Assembly (NCBI RefSeq): GCF_037975245.1
Contig: NC_092561.1
Span: 4,454,001 to 4,518,000, forward strand
Source of the DNA: Apostichopus japonicus
Taxonomy: Eukaryota > Echinodermata > Holothuroidea > Aspidochirotida > Stichopodidae
DNA length: 64,000 nucleotides
Direction: 5' to 3'
A program made the translations under genes and the position numbers. Position 1 is the first letter of the stretch. Every line of letters starts with the position of its first letter. The notes beneath the pieces were generated by a model. It was not told where the DNA came from and searched no databases. It worked only from the letters and a program-made list of their open reading frames with translations. Positions 13,301 to 28,000 of this stretch are shown in pieces.

Positions 13301-16300
13301 GTTATAACTAAGAATATTTTAAACAAAGAATGTACCGTCACTTCAAATGTGGTTTTTGAATAACATGCTTATTATTCGTGTTTTTTTTATAATTCTTGCT
13401 GTATCTTGCTGTCAATGCAAACATTTTCTTCCACATTTTGCAGACAATTGCAGTAGAAGGTCTTTTCATTATGTACGACAACTTACAAAATGCGGAAATC
13501 CACGTACATGCTGAATTAGAGGGACAAGTGTGTGGAATGTGCGGTACCTGTTCTGACAATCAAAGTGATGAGTTACAAATGCCAAATGGAGATATCGTAA
13601 GATTTTATAGTTTCTATCAGAGGAATTTTTTTTTTTAACAAAGCAATGCTGCCCGTATCGTTCTGTTGAGTTAATTTAATTACTTGTAAATCTCTTATTC
13701 TATGCCGGTAGTTTGCTGATTTATGATGAGTGCATGGTTCTTTATGTAAGAGTAACGCCCAAACTAGTAGCTGTCAGTCTCTAAAATGCAGATAAAGAGT
13801 AATTAATGCAATATATAAGGCATCTTATTATACAAACACTATTGCCTCTGGCTTTGCTGCAGGCGTCTTCGATCACCGAATTTGGGGCTGCGTGGAGAAA
13901 CGATATGACATGTGAGACTGAAGGAGTCACTGAGAACCCTTGCGTAATGGACAGTCTAGAGGAAAACTGGTCAAAGGATATGTGTAATCTATTGATTCAA
14001 ATTTCAGGTAAACACCTATCATCAGTACATGTTGTCTATAGAATGTAAACTTAAATGTTACTTCCCGATAGCAGCCGCATCATGTTAAAACTCAGATTTC
14101 TTCATTTTGTAGCTTTGTTTCAACGTGAAGATAAAATTGTTGAATAATTTTGAGCGAAACTGATATAGGATTGATGCATGATTACAACGTTTCGCCATAT
14201 AAAAGAAAGGCCATGCGATGTATTAACAATTTGAGACCATTGCGTATACAATTTTGTAAACAAGGGTTGACTTATTTGTTCTCTGTATATTTCTGAATGA
14301 ATTTCGACTTCGGTTACATTCATGTAGTCTAGTGTATCGGTTTTCGTTTGTTTAAATACTCCATCTTCACTATTAAAATTATCTAGAGATGTGTAAAATG
14401 AATATTCAAAACCAAAAAGAGGAAAGTTTCTCACCAACAGTTACAATCACATTGTTCTTCGTTAGGTCCATTTGCCCCTTGCTACGAGTTTGTTGATCCT
14501 CAAGTCGTTTACAATGCTTGCGTTATGGATCTCTGTGTATCCTTGAAACCGTCCTTCTCGTGTTATATCATGAAGATCTATGCCCAGCAGTGTAGGCAGG
14601 CTGGTGGGAATCCTGGTGATTGGCGTAAAGACGCTCAACACTGCTTTGTCCCAGGTAATTACCATGGCACTGTAATATACATTCCGGATAAGCGTAATTA
14701 TCTCTTGAACCCATGAAATTACAGTTATTACGGTCACTCTATTTCAGGTTTGTGTATACACATTATTGAACGCATTGATATTACCGCTTTGTAAATGGTA
14801 CGTTTCATAATATTTGTTTTTTTTTATAGAAAACACGACGGTGAGTTCAATATATCAATTGATTAACAGTTCCATTGCACAATAAATAACAATAGACAAC
14901 TCTGTTCGTCAAATGACAAGAAATATTCTGCCAGTTAAGGTGTTCTGATTTACCTTGCAGGAGATGATAGCGGAGGAATGTCTGGAGGAGCTAGTCGAAG
15001 AAAGAGGGCAACGGGAGCAGGTCCCACAGTTCGAGGTAATTCTGTTTCATGTTAGTGGATACATTTAACCAGAAATATTCAAGATAAGAAATCATTATTC
15101 AAATGTATCATTTTTAATACCACATATTGTAATTTACTGGTATAGGTTGACAAATGCAGGCAACATATTCTACTTATTGCTTGATAGTAAAATACCGTTT
15201 AGTTTGAAACTATCAAAATCTTCCAACTTGTAACATTTTTTTCAAAAGGTGCAATTAATGCGGGTACTTCTTGATATTAACGATATTTCATTTTGCCTCT
15301 AAATTTAGTTGACGAATGTCCAGAAAATTCTATCCTCTGGGAATGGGGTGTAGGCTGTCAGCCAACTTGTAATGATCGAAGTGGTACAGAGAATTGTCAG
15401 TGGGACACGCTTATTGAGACCTGCATTTGTGCCAATCCACTTGTACTTTACAACGATGAATGCATAAATGTTGCAGATTGTGGGTGTACCTCTCCTGGAA
15501 ATGACATAATGGAGGTAAATCTTAATAATGACTAAATTCATAGTAGTGATATATTCGTTCAGCCTATGCAACAACCACATCAAAGAATAATTATTGAAAA
15601 AAAATGAAATAAAATATATTTGATCATCTTTCTATGAAAAAAAGATTTCTTGAAATTATTGTGGTACCCTGGAACATGCTTAAAACCTCACTAAAAGTGA
15701 CACCGTTCGATACAAATTTCATATTAATATTCTTTATTTTTATCGAGTTATATATCGTTAAACATTTTAAGATGAATAAAATTCGCCATATTTCTTAACG
15801 AGTACGTATATTCTGCAAACTTCAATCACAATTTGCAAGCCCAGCTCAACAAATCAAATCTCTCTGTTTTGTTTACGACTGGTAGGCATGGTTAGCCTGT
15901 GTAAGGTCTCTTGAATAGAATATTTCTTTTGGTGTTACCGATGTAGTATGAGATATTGTGTTATTTCCTTCCATTGCAATGCATAAACAGGTGTTTTCAG
16001 ACGTTTCCTCCGTGAAATTGGGTAAAAAAAGTGGACGAGTACGAGTATACATGTTTAGGTAACATTTGTGTAATGAGCATGCTGATATTGGCGGTCGCAG
16101 TTATTTTACGGTGAATCGTTCGCGCCATAAGGTCAACGAAAAAAAAACATTTCTTTCTTTCAATTGCGACAGATTTTATCCATTAAACCCACCTGGCAAG
16201 AGTGCATTTAGAATAAGAAGCTTTGGATCTGCTTCGGAAGTTTGTTTTCCGAAATTCATCAGCAAACACGTATTGAGACTCTAAATTATACACGTTAACT

Positions 16301-19300
16301 GGTTACAATATCAATCCGCTAGCCCTATATTATCATATTTTAAACACAATGAACAATAGACTATGAAATGGCATGTATATTGCATTTCAGAAAGTCTCAC
16401 TAGTTAATGGCATAACCAAGAGGAGAGTAAACAACTAACGAAGCGTTGACCGGACACTGATTATCTACACATATGATAAATGAATATGATGGTGGTAGAC
16501 AATGTCACATTTACTTTGAAGAGCAGCCGCTGCATACTCCAAGCTGTAATGTTGTAAGACCCATCTCAGACATTTTGTCGAGATAAGTCGAGATATTGTT
16601 GATTAAACGTAACTTTGCTTTGACTGGCATATCCTTCACTTATTTCAGCGAAGTGGATTCCAACATGAATGTTTTGTGATGTCACCAGGTTATATGTTTT
16701 GCAAAAGCCACGATAGGGCCATTGCTATCTTCACGATGATCTGGTACATCTGGAAAATTTCATTAGCTGTCGTCAAATCCCAAGTCTTTGTAGAATTATT
16801 TGAGAAGATTTCAGCTCAATTGCTATGAAGACATCATTCACTTTCCTATTGACAGATACATTCCAATGTTAAATACTATTTCACGATACAAATTGCTTTG
16901 GGGATGAAGTTGTGGTTTGAATATGGTCACTATTCTCCAGCAATATGAATAGTGAACCAGCTTTAGCCACCAGAAGATCCTTTAAATGGAATTCATATGA
17001 TTAATAAATGTGTGAGTAAATTACTGTCTTTCATTTAGGTTGGAGATACGTGGATATCAGATACTTGTGATCAAAAATGTGTCTGCAAAGACACAGGTCG
17101 AGAATGCTCAGATTTTTCATGCGGGGAGCACGCCCTATGTGAAATCAAGGGCGGTGTGAAAAACTGCTACTGTCAAAATGGCTATACTGGAGATGGACAA
17201 ACATGTACAGGGGGTAGGTGTTTAGATGTTGTAGATGTTTCTCTTTTCATTGTTCATTGAAAACTACCAAAGAGCAATAGGTCATTATATTAAATGTTAG
17301 GTACCTGTAACTTAACCATATATATTTCGAAGAAGAATTACTATTTTAATATACGTATTTATTACCATTTTTCAATTAATTGTTGGAATTATACTTCCGA
17401 TCGCAATGAAGATACTACATCAATGTGTCATAGAGATGCATTGATTCATTATCATAATATTTGAGAGTGATTTCATCGTACGGCTTCTCATAGCGCTTAT
17501 GTCATACGCACGAACTTAATATCTTGTTTTAATTATTTGCTGGTGTTTCTTGTTTGGGTCTGCAGTGGTTTAAGTAAATCTAGTATAGCTCTTAACATTA
17601 CAGATTTACAAATTAGCATGAAACAGAAAAATGCATCCAATGAAAAGTTGATATTTTCAGACTGAATTAACGCAAAAAGGTTAAGCTATAAACTAACCTG
17701 ATATTATATCATTCGATGCATATCGGTATAACGTCTTCCCTATAATATCAGTTACTCATCAAATCCAAAACTGTCTGTGAAGGTCTTTCAATATTTGTCA
17801 AGCCTACTTTCTACTATCAAACTGATGTTCACACCGTTTTAACGCAGTAGCAATCTACGGTACAAGTGTTATGGTAAAGGATGTTTTTATCATCGAGTAG
17901 AGTCAATATGTTCCTTTCTTGAAAGGCACGTTTGCTACAATATTCGATGCAATGATACAATTTCGTTTTTCGAGCTTAAAGATTAACATCCTAAGCTTGT
18001 TGTGTTACAGATGGTTGGGGTGGTGGAGGTAGTGGAGATCCGCACTTTCGTACATTTGACCAGAGAAAGTATGACTTCATGGGTACATGCGAATACACCC
18101 TTGTGCAACTCTGTGGTGTCGGAGAGGCTTTGCCATATTTCCAACTAATTGGCAACTTTAACAAACCAACACAAAGCCACACTGTGTCAGTAGTAGTGTC
18201 TATACGACTGGAATATCACGGTCATGTGTACGAGATTAGAGGACCTAAAGGAACATTGATAGATGACGAAACAGTTACAACTCCAGTAACTATTGAGGCG
18301 GTCACTATTTCATATGCAAACAAAGATAAATGGGTGAGTTTACATATATTAATCAAAAGCAAGTGCGTCTTTCTATTTCTTAGATTTGGTGTAACGCTAT
18401 GGCGGTAAAATTTAGTCCATTCATTAAATCTGCAAACAATTTGACATATTATGACGTTTTTATGATGACATTGAAATGTAAGCTACAATAATCAATTAAA
18501 AAATTAACAGTAATTTTTAACTCGAATTTGTTGAAACGATACGGTAGTTGACAGCGGTAAGTTTGAATTGTATTGAGGATATTACCAATTGGGTAAACAT
18601 GGCAACTATTTATCATAATACCAATATAGGAATACATTTTCATTTGATGATAAATTTATATAACCCCAATTGCTTCAAAGTACTCGTCTGTGCCTAACAC
18701 ATATAACTACCATTTTCCATTCATAAGACGCTGACCACCGACTTTGGAATGGTTGTAACTGCTTCTTTCAGTTACTGGGGAGGCTCTGGAACACCGTACG
18801 CGGCAACAAATGTTAACCTTCCTCCTGAGTTCAAAGGACGAACTTGTGGGTTACTAGGCACAGCTACGGGAAGTACTGGAGATGATTTCCAAATGCCCAA
18901 CGGAGAACTGGTAAATATTAATTTTATTGTTATTAAAATAGACAAACACAATATATCTGACTTTAAGACAAAATAATGGTCCTGTCATTTATAAGGAAAT
19001 TACCAAAATAACCAGTAAGAGCATGTATGTGGCGACACATATTCACTTGGTTCAGATTGCACAAATTGTTTATTGGACCTCCATCGGTGTGTCCTGTTTC
19101 AAAATTATAAACATTCTAACCTATACAGTGTCACAACCTTTCATACCGCTGACCTACATATATGTTGCCACTAAACGTATACACGCACAGAATAGTGTAA
19201 CAGCGTTACACAAATCAAGGGAAGAGGGTAGCTAAACCAATAACGGGAATTATCGGTGATATAAGCCGGTAAGTATAATCAAGACGGTTCAGAGGCTAAC

Positions 19301-22300
19301 TCACCTTTTCTTCAAGTTACTTACCCCTATAATATGTATAAAAGTCAGCGTCGGCAATAGTTTCAGTCAGTGTAAGGACTTGCAAATCTTCATTGGAGTG
19401 TTTGAAGATGTTAGCTAAACTTGGTTAAATAACATTTAACAAATTTCCACAGGCAGGGAGTGTTTCAGAATTTGCCAATAGTTGGCAGACGGGGGATCGA
19501 GAGTGTCAACCTCCGAAGGTAGAACATCCTTGTCCCGAGGGTACTGACGATTACATCTACGCGAAAGACAAGTGTTGGGTTATAGTTGACCCATTCGGTA
19601 GGTAATGTAAACGCCGAAAATAGGAGGTATATACAGTTGGCTCCAGTTGACTTGAACATATTGCATCGCAGTGTGCAAAATCCAAGCATACGAATCTCCA
19701 GAAGACATCAAAGTCGGGGAGGAGGAGGGTGGGGTGGGGGGGGGGGAGGGAGTTGCTAAACATTGGATACTCATATAAGTGTAAGTCTTCAATGTTTGTA
19801 GGTTGAATTGTAAAGCATTTACTCTAAAAGCTGTAGTTCCCAATCGTTTGAATTCCCTGCACCCCACCTCCATGCTGGGAATATTTTATCGGGTATGAAA
19901 AGTATAGAAATTACTATATATCGTCATACAAGTAACCATATTGACCAGAGGTAAAATGTCTCAAAGTCAGTTGAGAGGCCTTAACTTGATACCTGTACTG
20001 TGTCAGAGTGGATAAAGGTGGTGGCATTTAAAGCAATGAGGCTTATTAATTGGAGGCTCTGGGTTCGATCCCTGGCCGGGTCATAGTAAGGTGGATTTTT
20101 CATCCAAGTGCAATTTCGGTTTTCCCATCTGAAATGTTTTCAAAATTGAAAATAATCTTAAGTTTCTTATCACTCGACATAAATGTTGTAATCCATAAGC
20201 CCTTGCGGGGTTGTCCCACATTCGTGGTCGCTTAAACGTCGTAAAAGAAATAACTGACGGTAAACTTTGAACTTTATCTTTATCACAACTATTATATTCA
20301 TTTGCAATTTTCTTTAGAATAGTTGGTAAACGACATTTTCATGTAAATTTTACGTTTCCACATTAAGGTCCTTTGGAAGACTGTAGAGACTTTACAAACC
20401 CAGAATCTTTCTTTGATGATTGCGTGTACGATGTTTGTCGTTCAAATTTGGAAACCACACATGTTTGTAGGAACATTGAGGCATACGTAGAACTGTGCAG
20501 GGCGCGTCGTGGAAATCCCGGAAAATGGTGGAATTACGTTCCTGAATGCGGTAAGTAGTCTCGTAGTTTCTTTATTCAAATACAAAATACCTGGAATTTA
20601 TATTTATTGCGACGGGGAAATATATTATAACTATCTTAATTCCACCCAGTTAGAGTCACATTATTCAATTCAACACAATTCAGCACATTATCCGATTGGT
20701 CTATTTTCGTCAGAGAAACCACTTACATCATGAATTTTTAATAGTATTATTCTAACCAATATTATTCTTACGAGGCCTCGCATAATGTCGATCAGTAAGT
20801 TTAAAGTAGAAGTTCAATGCTTGACTTTCAATCATTTGCCAATATTTATTTCTTTTAAACGAGAGGGATGGGACTGCGAACCCGAGCTAACTCCCTCAAT
20901 AGTGGATCCTCATAAGTGACCGGTCAGTGTGTTATTGCGATAGCCTTCTCATTGCGTATCAATGTTACATTGACCGTATATGCAGCGAATACATGAACTT
21001 GCATTTTTCAGAGGGGCCCTGTGACGAAGGTACTGTTTATAACGATTGCGGATCAGCGTGTCCCCCAACTTGTCAACACCCTGACGGAACACCGGACTGC
21101 CCCTTTGATTGTATAGAAGTTTGTGAGTGTCCAGAGGGCCAGATCTTAGATGGCGCTACCTGTGTATTTCCTTATAATTGTGGCTGTACACTTTCTAATA
21201 GTGTTTACATACCAGTGAGTATCTTACTTTGATGAAAAATATATATAGTTGATTACCACGAAACAGTCAAATTTATAGTCTGGGGTATGATTTATTTCTT
21301 GAATGTTTCCGCATTCGATATTACTTTACTCGTTTTAATTTTGATAACTTGCAAAGTTATTAGTCACACACCCACATAAGAATTCAGGCACTATATAGAA
21401 ATTTGGTTAAGAACTCGCAACCATACTGTCAATCAATGGTGTTTGAATGGAATGTGTTTGCTGTAAACCATATTGGACAAATGTATTAGAAGTCTGTTTC
21501 ATGTATTGTTTTGTAATTAAGTAATTCTAATAGGTCGCAAAAACGTCACTTCCTGTAAATTTGACATTACCATTCATTATATCAAAAGAACAAGGGAAAT
21601 CAGTTCTCCATTTACCTGTCGAATGTTCAATATTTATTTATCAGCAAGGAGGAATATATACATATCCAGACTGTTCAATTCGATGTACGTGCTTCAACGG
21701 AGAGGAACAGTGTGTACCCCTTGGTTGTCGAACTAACGAGGTCTGTAAAATCATGGGAGGTATAAGAGGTTGTTACTGTGAAGAAGGAACTGCCTGGAAC
21801 GGGAAGTATTGCTCTGACAGTGAGTATCGAACATGTTACACATGTATCTTACCTATTTCTTATGCGACGCTGCTACAATGTGGACTGCTGCTACAGTGTG
21901 GACAGCTGCTACAATGTGGATTGCTGTTATACCATTGATGAAACTAAGTCACTGATTATTGAATTGTTAGGCTGGTAATATTTTACCAGTGATGATCAGG
22001 TTTTGCAGTGTAATATATTTCAAATCAGTAATTCAAAATTTAGACAAATAGCCTATAATATTATTTGGGAGACAATTTTATGTCTTTAGAGTAGGTCGAT
22101 TTAACACAATACAGGTTCTCCGAAACTTTTATATTACGCCTTAATGCAACTCTGTGAAATTGGGTTTATGTTGAAAGTAAACTGTGCCCATTGTTACACA
22201 CAGAACCATGCAGCTGTTCCATTTGGGGCGATCCTCATTACCTGAGCTTTGATGGTGTCAAGTTTGATTTCCAAGGAGATTGCGAATATACTTTAGTGGA

Positions 22301-24976
22301 AGCATGCAATCAAGGATCTCTACCAAGCTTTATAGTTGTTGGAAACAATGACAAGAACAAGCCTTCAGATCCAGTGTCCTACCTAAGAGGAGTAAGACTA
22401 GAATATCAAGGCACTGATTATCAAATGCTTAGCAATGGCAACCTAGAAGTGAATGGTGTTATTAAGACTCTTCCGTTTAGCACCGGTGGTGATGATTATG
22501 TTACCGTCACATTTGTTCCACAGAACAAAATGGTAAGTCAAATTGATGTCACAATGAACGCGAGCTTCTTAATTTCTACAGAGACATGTAAAGTTTCCAT
22601 TGTTTTTATTTTCCTTCAGAATGTTAACCTCAATGTATTTTCATTTTCCCAAAAAGGTGTAGCATACGTATTCTGTCAAACCAGAAACGATATTTTTTTG
22701 TGACTGTAGCTGATGTATCTTCCCTTTAATGGAGTGCAATTGATGTTTTCGTATCACTTGTGACATTTAAATATGTTAACGAAATAAATCAGTATTTTTT
22801 TACTTGATTTCCGTTTAGGTGAACAACAAACTCGTTTAAAGATAACATATACATATTGGCTGGTTTCATTATAATCATATCATATTAGAAGCTATGATAT
22901 CTCTTTGACAGGTCATGTACACTCATTTTGGACTGGAAATGATTTATTCATTTGATCGTGGATCGGTAGACATTGACGTTAGTCCGGACTACTATGACAA
23001 ATTATGTGGCATGTGCGGAACCTGCAACTTTGATAGCAGTGATGATTTCACACTGCCTTCACAAGAATTGGTAAGAAAAATGTTTTGTTTCATTTTAGGT
23101 ATGCAGAAAATAGTCGCTCTGATTAATTGATATTTTGCTCTGTAATTTGACAACAATGAGATGCCACATTGCCAAAGTTAACTACCAGATTAGATTCGTC
23201 TAGTAACTGAGGATTCTTTTTTTTCACTAAATGAACAGTTTAGTTCGATCCTTTTTCATCTTTGTCCTTTCAAATGATGTATTTCTCAATCAACAAACCG
23301 GTAATAACCCTTCCGAAACTACTTTTTTAAAGTAAGTGAACTAAACAAGCAATAACGTATGCCAAAGAAATTCCAAAATGAAACTAATAAAATGTGCTGT
23401 TATACATGACTGTGTTTTGTAGAAAAGTTGCTCACACGTCACCGTTGTATATATTACTTTAATTAAAAGACTTTGAGCAGAAACAGGCTAATTTCACTTA
23501 CTACGAATAAAAAAAACTTGGGTTTCATACAATCTGATAGACAGGACACATGATTTGTTTTTAAGAGTCTACGGTGACAGTGACGTGATGTTAGTAGCAT
23601 TGAAGACAACTGTACGTCGACTCCAATATTGTCAATTGTCACAATCTACGGCAATGACAATTTCAGTTATTGTTCTCCTCACAATTATTAAACTTGTAAT
23701 GAAATATAACAGCATTTCAGTAGTTTGACAGTTCTACTCGTAATTGCCGTTTATAAAATAACGTTTTCATTTGTAAGGAGCTGGTGATTGAATGTTACAC
23801 ATACATTTCTATTCTCGCTGTTTGACTTAGTGCAAGTTATTAAGTCGTTTACATAAAATATTTTTTGGGTCTATGAAGGCCAGTTCAGCAGCTGACTTCG
23901 GAAACGGTTGGGCTATAGAAACTCCTGGTTGTTCCCCCGATCCTGGTACAAACCCATGCGAACCTGGTTCCGATGAAGAAGTAGCTGCAGGAGATACTTG
24001 TGCTATTATAACAGCTGAAGGTAAGAGTATAATATCAAGAAATTTATCAGTGAAGTTGTTAACGTTATCTCCGATACACACCATAATGGGAATGAAAAAC
24101 AGAAATCTGTTCTCAACAGAGAACCATGAGATCACTATATCCGGACGTATAGAGGTGACACATTGATCATCCAAGTACAAACCATGGTTGGGCGTGGATG
24201 AATCTGGACTTCGGGGGTTAATTTTGATTAATTTATGCATCGGCCCTATTGCTCCTTGTTACGCAATTGTTTGCCGGTAAATTTGTTTTCCTCCTATTAG
24301 GTCCATTTTCAACTTGCCGTGAAGTTGTTGATGCTACTCCTTACTTCGAGACATGTACTTATGACGTGTGCGTCACAGGAGACGTGGAGTCATTCTGTGC
24401 TGTAGTATCTCAATTTTCATCTGCTTGTATCAAGGCTGGTTTAGATCCAGGAAAATGGTGGGAGCTGGTTACTGGATGTGGTACGTAACTAAATTAAGTG
24501 CAGCATACAACAATGTGAATTAAAACCTTAGTTATATAACCAATATTTCTTCTAAAGAAACTTTGAAATTAAGCTTAGCGTTACCTGAAGGTTATAGATC
24601 ATTATTTTCACACTCTAGACTTTTCACTCGATCTCTTTTTATTAATTTTACATCATTACTGAGTCTACACAGTTTATTTTCTGCCAAGATCCTCCATGCC
24701 CTGATGGTATGGTGTACACCACTGATGGATCCGGTTGTCCCGAAAGTTGTGCAGGACAAGACTCCCCAAGCACTTGTAACATCACCGGCATCGAAGCCTG
24801 TAAATGCCCTGAGGGCAAAATACTTGACGGCCAAAAATGCGTTTATCCGAGAGAATGTGGCTGCAATACCCCTGAAGGCACTTACATTTCGGTAATTATA
24901 TATTGTTATAAAAAAAAACTCAGTAAAATAAATATACTTATAATTTTACTTCTTCAATATTCACTATTGTATCACA

Positions 24977-25031
<55 letters not shown>

Positions 25032-28000
25032 TATATGTATATATATATAGTAGATGGTATTTTGTTTTACTCTATCCTCAGCCTGGTTCTGTATACATGA
25101 GTGAAGACTGTTCGGAAAGATGCACTTGTACTATGGGAACGTTACAATGTACAGGTTACCAATGTCACACTGAGGCTACATGTGATATTAAATTTGGTGT
25201 TAGGAAGTGTTACTGTTCCATTGGGTATGTGGGAAATGGAGAGCAGTGTGCTTTGGGTAAGTTATAACTGTCACATGAATGTCTGACTATATATAGATTC
25301 ACAACATATTATCGTTTTTGGTTTAACAAGTTCTCCACAAATCAGAGGTCAGAAGGTGAAACAATCACTTGAGCTTGTTTCACATTGTGATCTTCATTTA
25401 AATCATAAAATATATGTCAACTAAACATTTTAAAATAGCGTAATGTTCAATGTGTCTTCTCAGTGGGAGAATAAAGTTTCAATAGATCTCTATACGTTTT
25501 AATGACCACTATCACAAACCTCTTACATCAAAAATGCTAAATTGTTGTCTTCATTTGTTTTGTAGCTGATTGCGAGTGCTTTGTTTGGACAGATTTCCAC
25601 GTCCTTACTTTCGACGATGTAAGCTATGACCACTACCTTGGTTGCTCTTACAGCCTAGTGACCAACCCAGACACTATTGGGACCCTTCCAGCGTTCCAAC
25701 TGACAGGCGTGTTTAGTGAAACCGCTCCTCTCATACTGGAAGCCCTGAGTCTTTACGCCTATGGGTTTGAATATGTCATAACCATTGATGGTGTATTAAC
25801 AGTAAATGGTGCAGTCAAACCTGGTTTGTTTGATGATGACCACGTATCTGTGAATTACTTAATTGAGGATAGCTGGGTGAGTTATGCTACACACCGTGAA
25901 TACTGTAATACTTAATGTACAGAGGACTTAGATGCCATTCGACAAGACACAATATTGAGAATAACTACTGGACTATATGAAGTTAGCTTTAACATTAAAA
26001 GAAATATTCGTTTCATAGTTGTAACCTCGGTAACCTTTAGATAGATAAGGCAATAATTAAAACTTGCAAAGAAGATATCATCGATGTACACATGTTCAAT
26101 TGTACTTACAGCTTAGAAAATAAACCTAACGTAGTAAATAACTTGTAATCAAATCATGAAGCCTTATATTATAAAGTCAAGTGGCACGGGATTTAATGAG
26201 TGTTTTCTTATGTGACGACGTGTTATAAATTGGTTTAACTAATTTTCTGTGTCAATAAAAGGCGGAAATATTTCTTTGCAGATGCTAATGACAGACTTTG
26301 GATTATCGGTACATTACAGTCAAGGAGGCGTTACTTCCATTAAAGTGACCACGGAGTGGCGAAACATATTAGTTGGTATGTGTGGAACATGCAACAACAA
26401 TGCTGAAGATGAGATGACTCTACCAGATGGTAGCCAGGTAGGTTTACATATCTTCCTAAAAACCATATATGATTTAAAAAGAACATATATAACTGAGAAT
26501 ACTTTAAAAATACAAAGTAATCCGAAATAACTATTATCTTATTTATTTGGGTCGTATCTGAATACTTCCTTCCAACGATTTGAAAAAAATAACCCTCATC
26601 CTCTGCTGTTTATGAACAATCACATCATTTTTTATATTGATGTTAAGAGAACACATTTCATGTAAAATATATAAATGTAAAAAAAAAATATTCAAATTTC
26701 CCCATTCCTTCCAGACTACTGACTTGAATGTCTTTGCTACCAGCTGGCTTGCAGCTGCCTGTGATGCATCTGAATCTGACCACAACCCATGCGTTACGGG
26801 ATCGACGCAGGAGATTAATGCAAAAGACCACTGTTATTACCTCACTGACCCTCATGGTATGTTGCATTTACCTTCAATAGATCCGACTTACTTTTATGTC
26901 CACATTCGACAGACAACTGTTTGTTATAATGTTTTTTATTTATGTATTTACTTTACTCCTTCCTCACCTTTCTCTGCGGAAACTATGCACTTTTGCAAGT
27001 AATCATATCTTAATAAAACTATATTTGCAAACGAACTAAGTAACATTTCATGGCTCTAAGATTATTTTGTTTTATCTTCTGCATGACCTTAAAGGTAGTA
27101 CACTTCATAATTCTTAATCCAGGTGCGTTTGCTGGTTGTCATGACTACATTAGTGCTGATACGCAATACAAGACGTGTGTTCAAGACTATTGTCGCGATC
27201 CAGAGTACATATGTGATAACTTTGCATCCTATGCTGACCAATGCAGAGCCGCCGGAGGTTCCCTTGGAAACTGGAGGGATTCTATTTCTGAATGCGGTTT
27301 GTCTCTAAATTAAAGTTTGTTCTTATAGGTAGTAAAAATAGGGCCATAGACGAGTCTAGCAAATCCGATTCCAAGTCCAGTCAATAAGTCCGAGTATGAC
27401 ACTATCTGAATCAAATCGGGTTTGGGAAATGACGTGGTTGCTATAGAAAACCCTCACTCAGATACTAATAATATTATTTATGGGCATGTAAAGTTATCCA
27501 GCTACTTTACTTTATTCCAAAGAATGTGATGAAGAACATACAGCAACAAGCAATAAATATTGATTTAATACAAAAATAAATTCAATATTGCAGTGAAGAG
27601 TGTATGAAAACATTAAATGGCACCTGTAATACGGTTTACATCCGAACATAAAATGACTCACCTGTAATACACCTCACACCCGAACATTGAATGACTCACC
27701 TGTAATACGCCTCACATCCGAACATTCAATGACTCACCTAAACTACGCTTAACATCCGACATTGTATGACTCACATGGACTACGCCTCACATCCTAGTTC
27801 ACGTTATCCCGAGTCCAAGGCAAGTCATGCGTTATGGTAGTGGAGCATTTTTACTGGAGACACGTATTGATGGCTAATTAGACTATAATTCTTCGTGGCT
27901 AGCTGCATTTTGGAGTTTGCATGAAATCATCGTTCCTTTGGATACACCTTTAAAGTGTAGATATGAATTATGCTTTGCTTATTATAAAGGAATTTCTTTA

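Noticed and set aside
14820-14842. Possible 11-nt micro-exon between C8-4 and the RRKR exon
   Set aside because: The length would break the phase 1-1 rule of this position; the AG and GT are probably fortuitous.
20001-20075. Possible tRNA gene
   Set aside because: Box A and box B are present but no acceptor stem partner or anticodon arm could be paired. A SINE head explains it better.
27618-27795. CRISPR-like array
   Set aside because: The units are contiguous and diverge throughout, with no constant repeat and unique spacers, in a eukaryotic intron.
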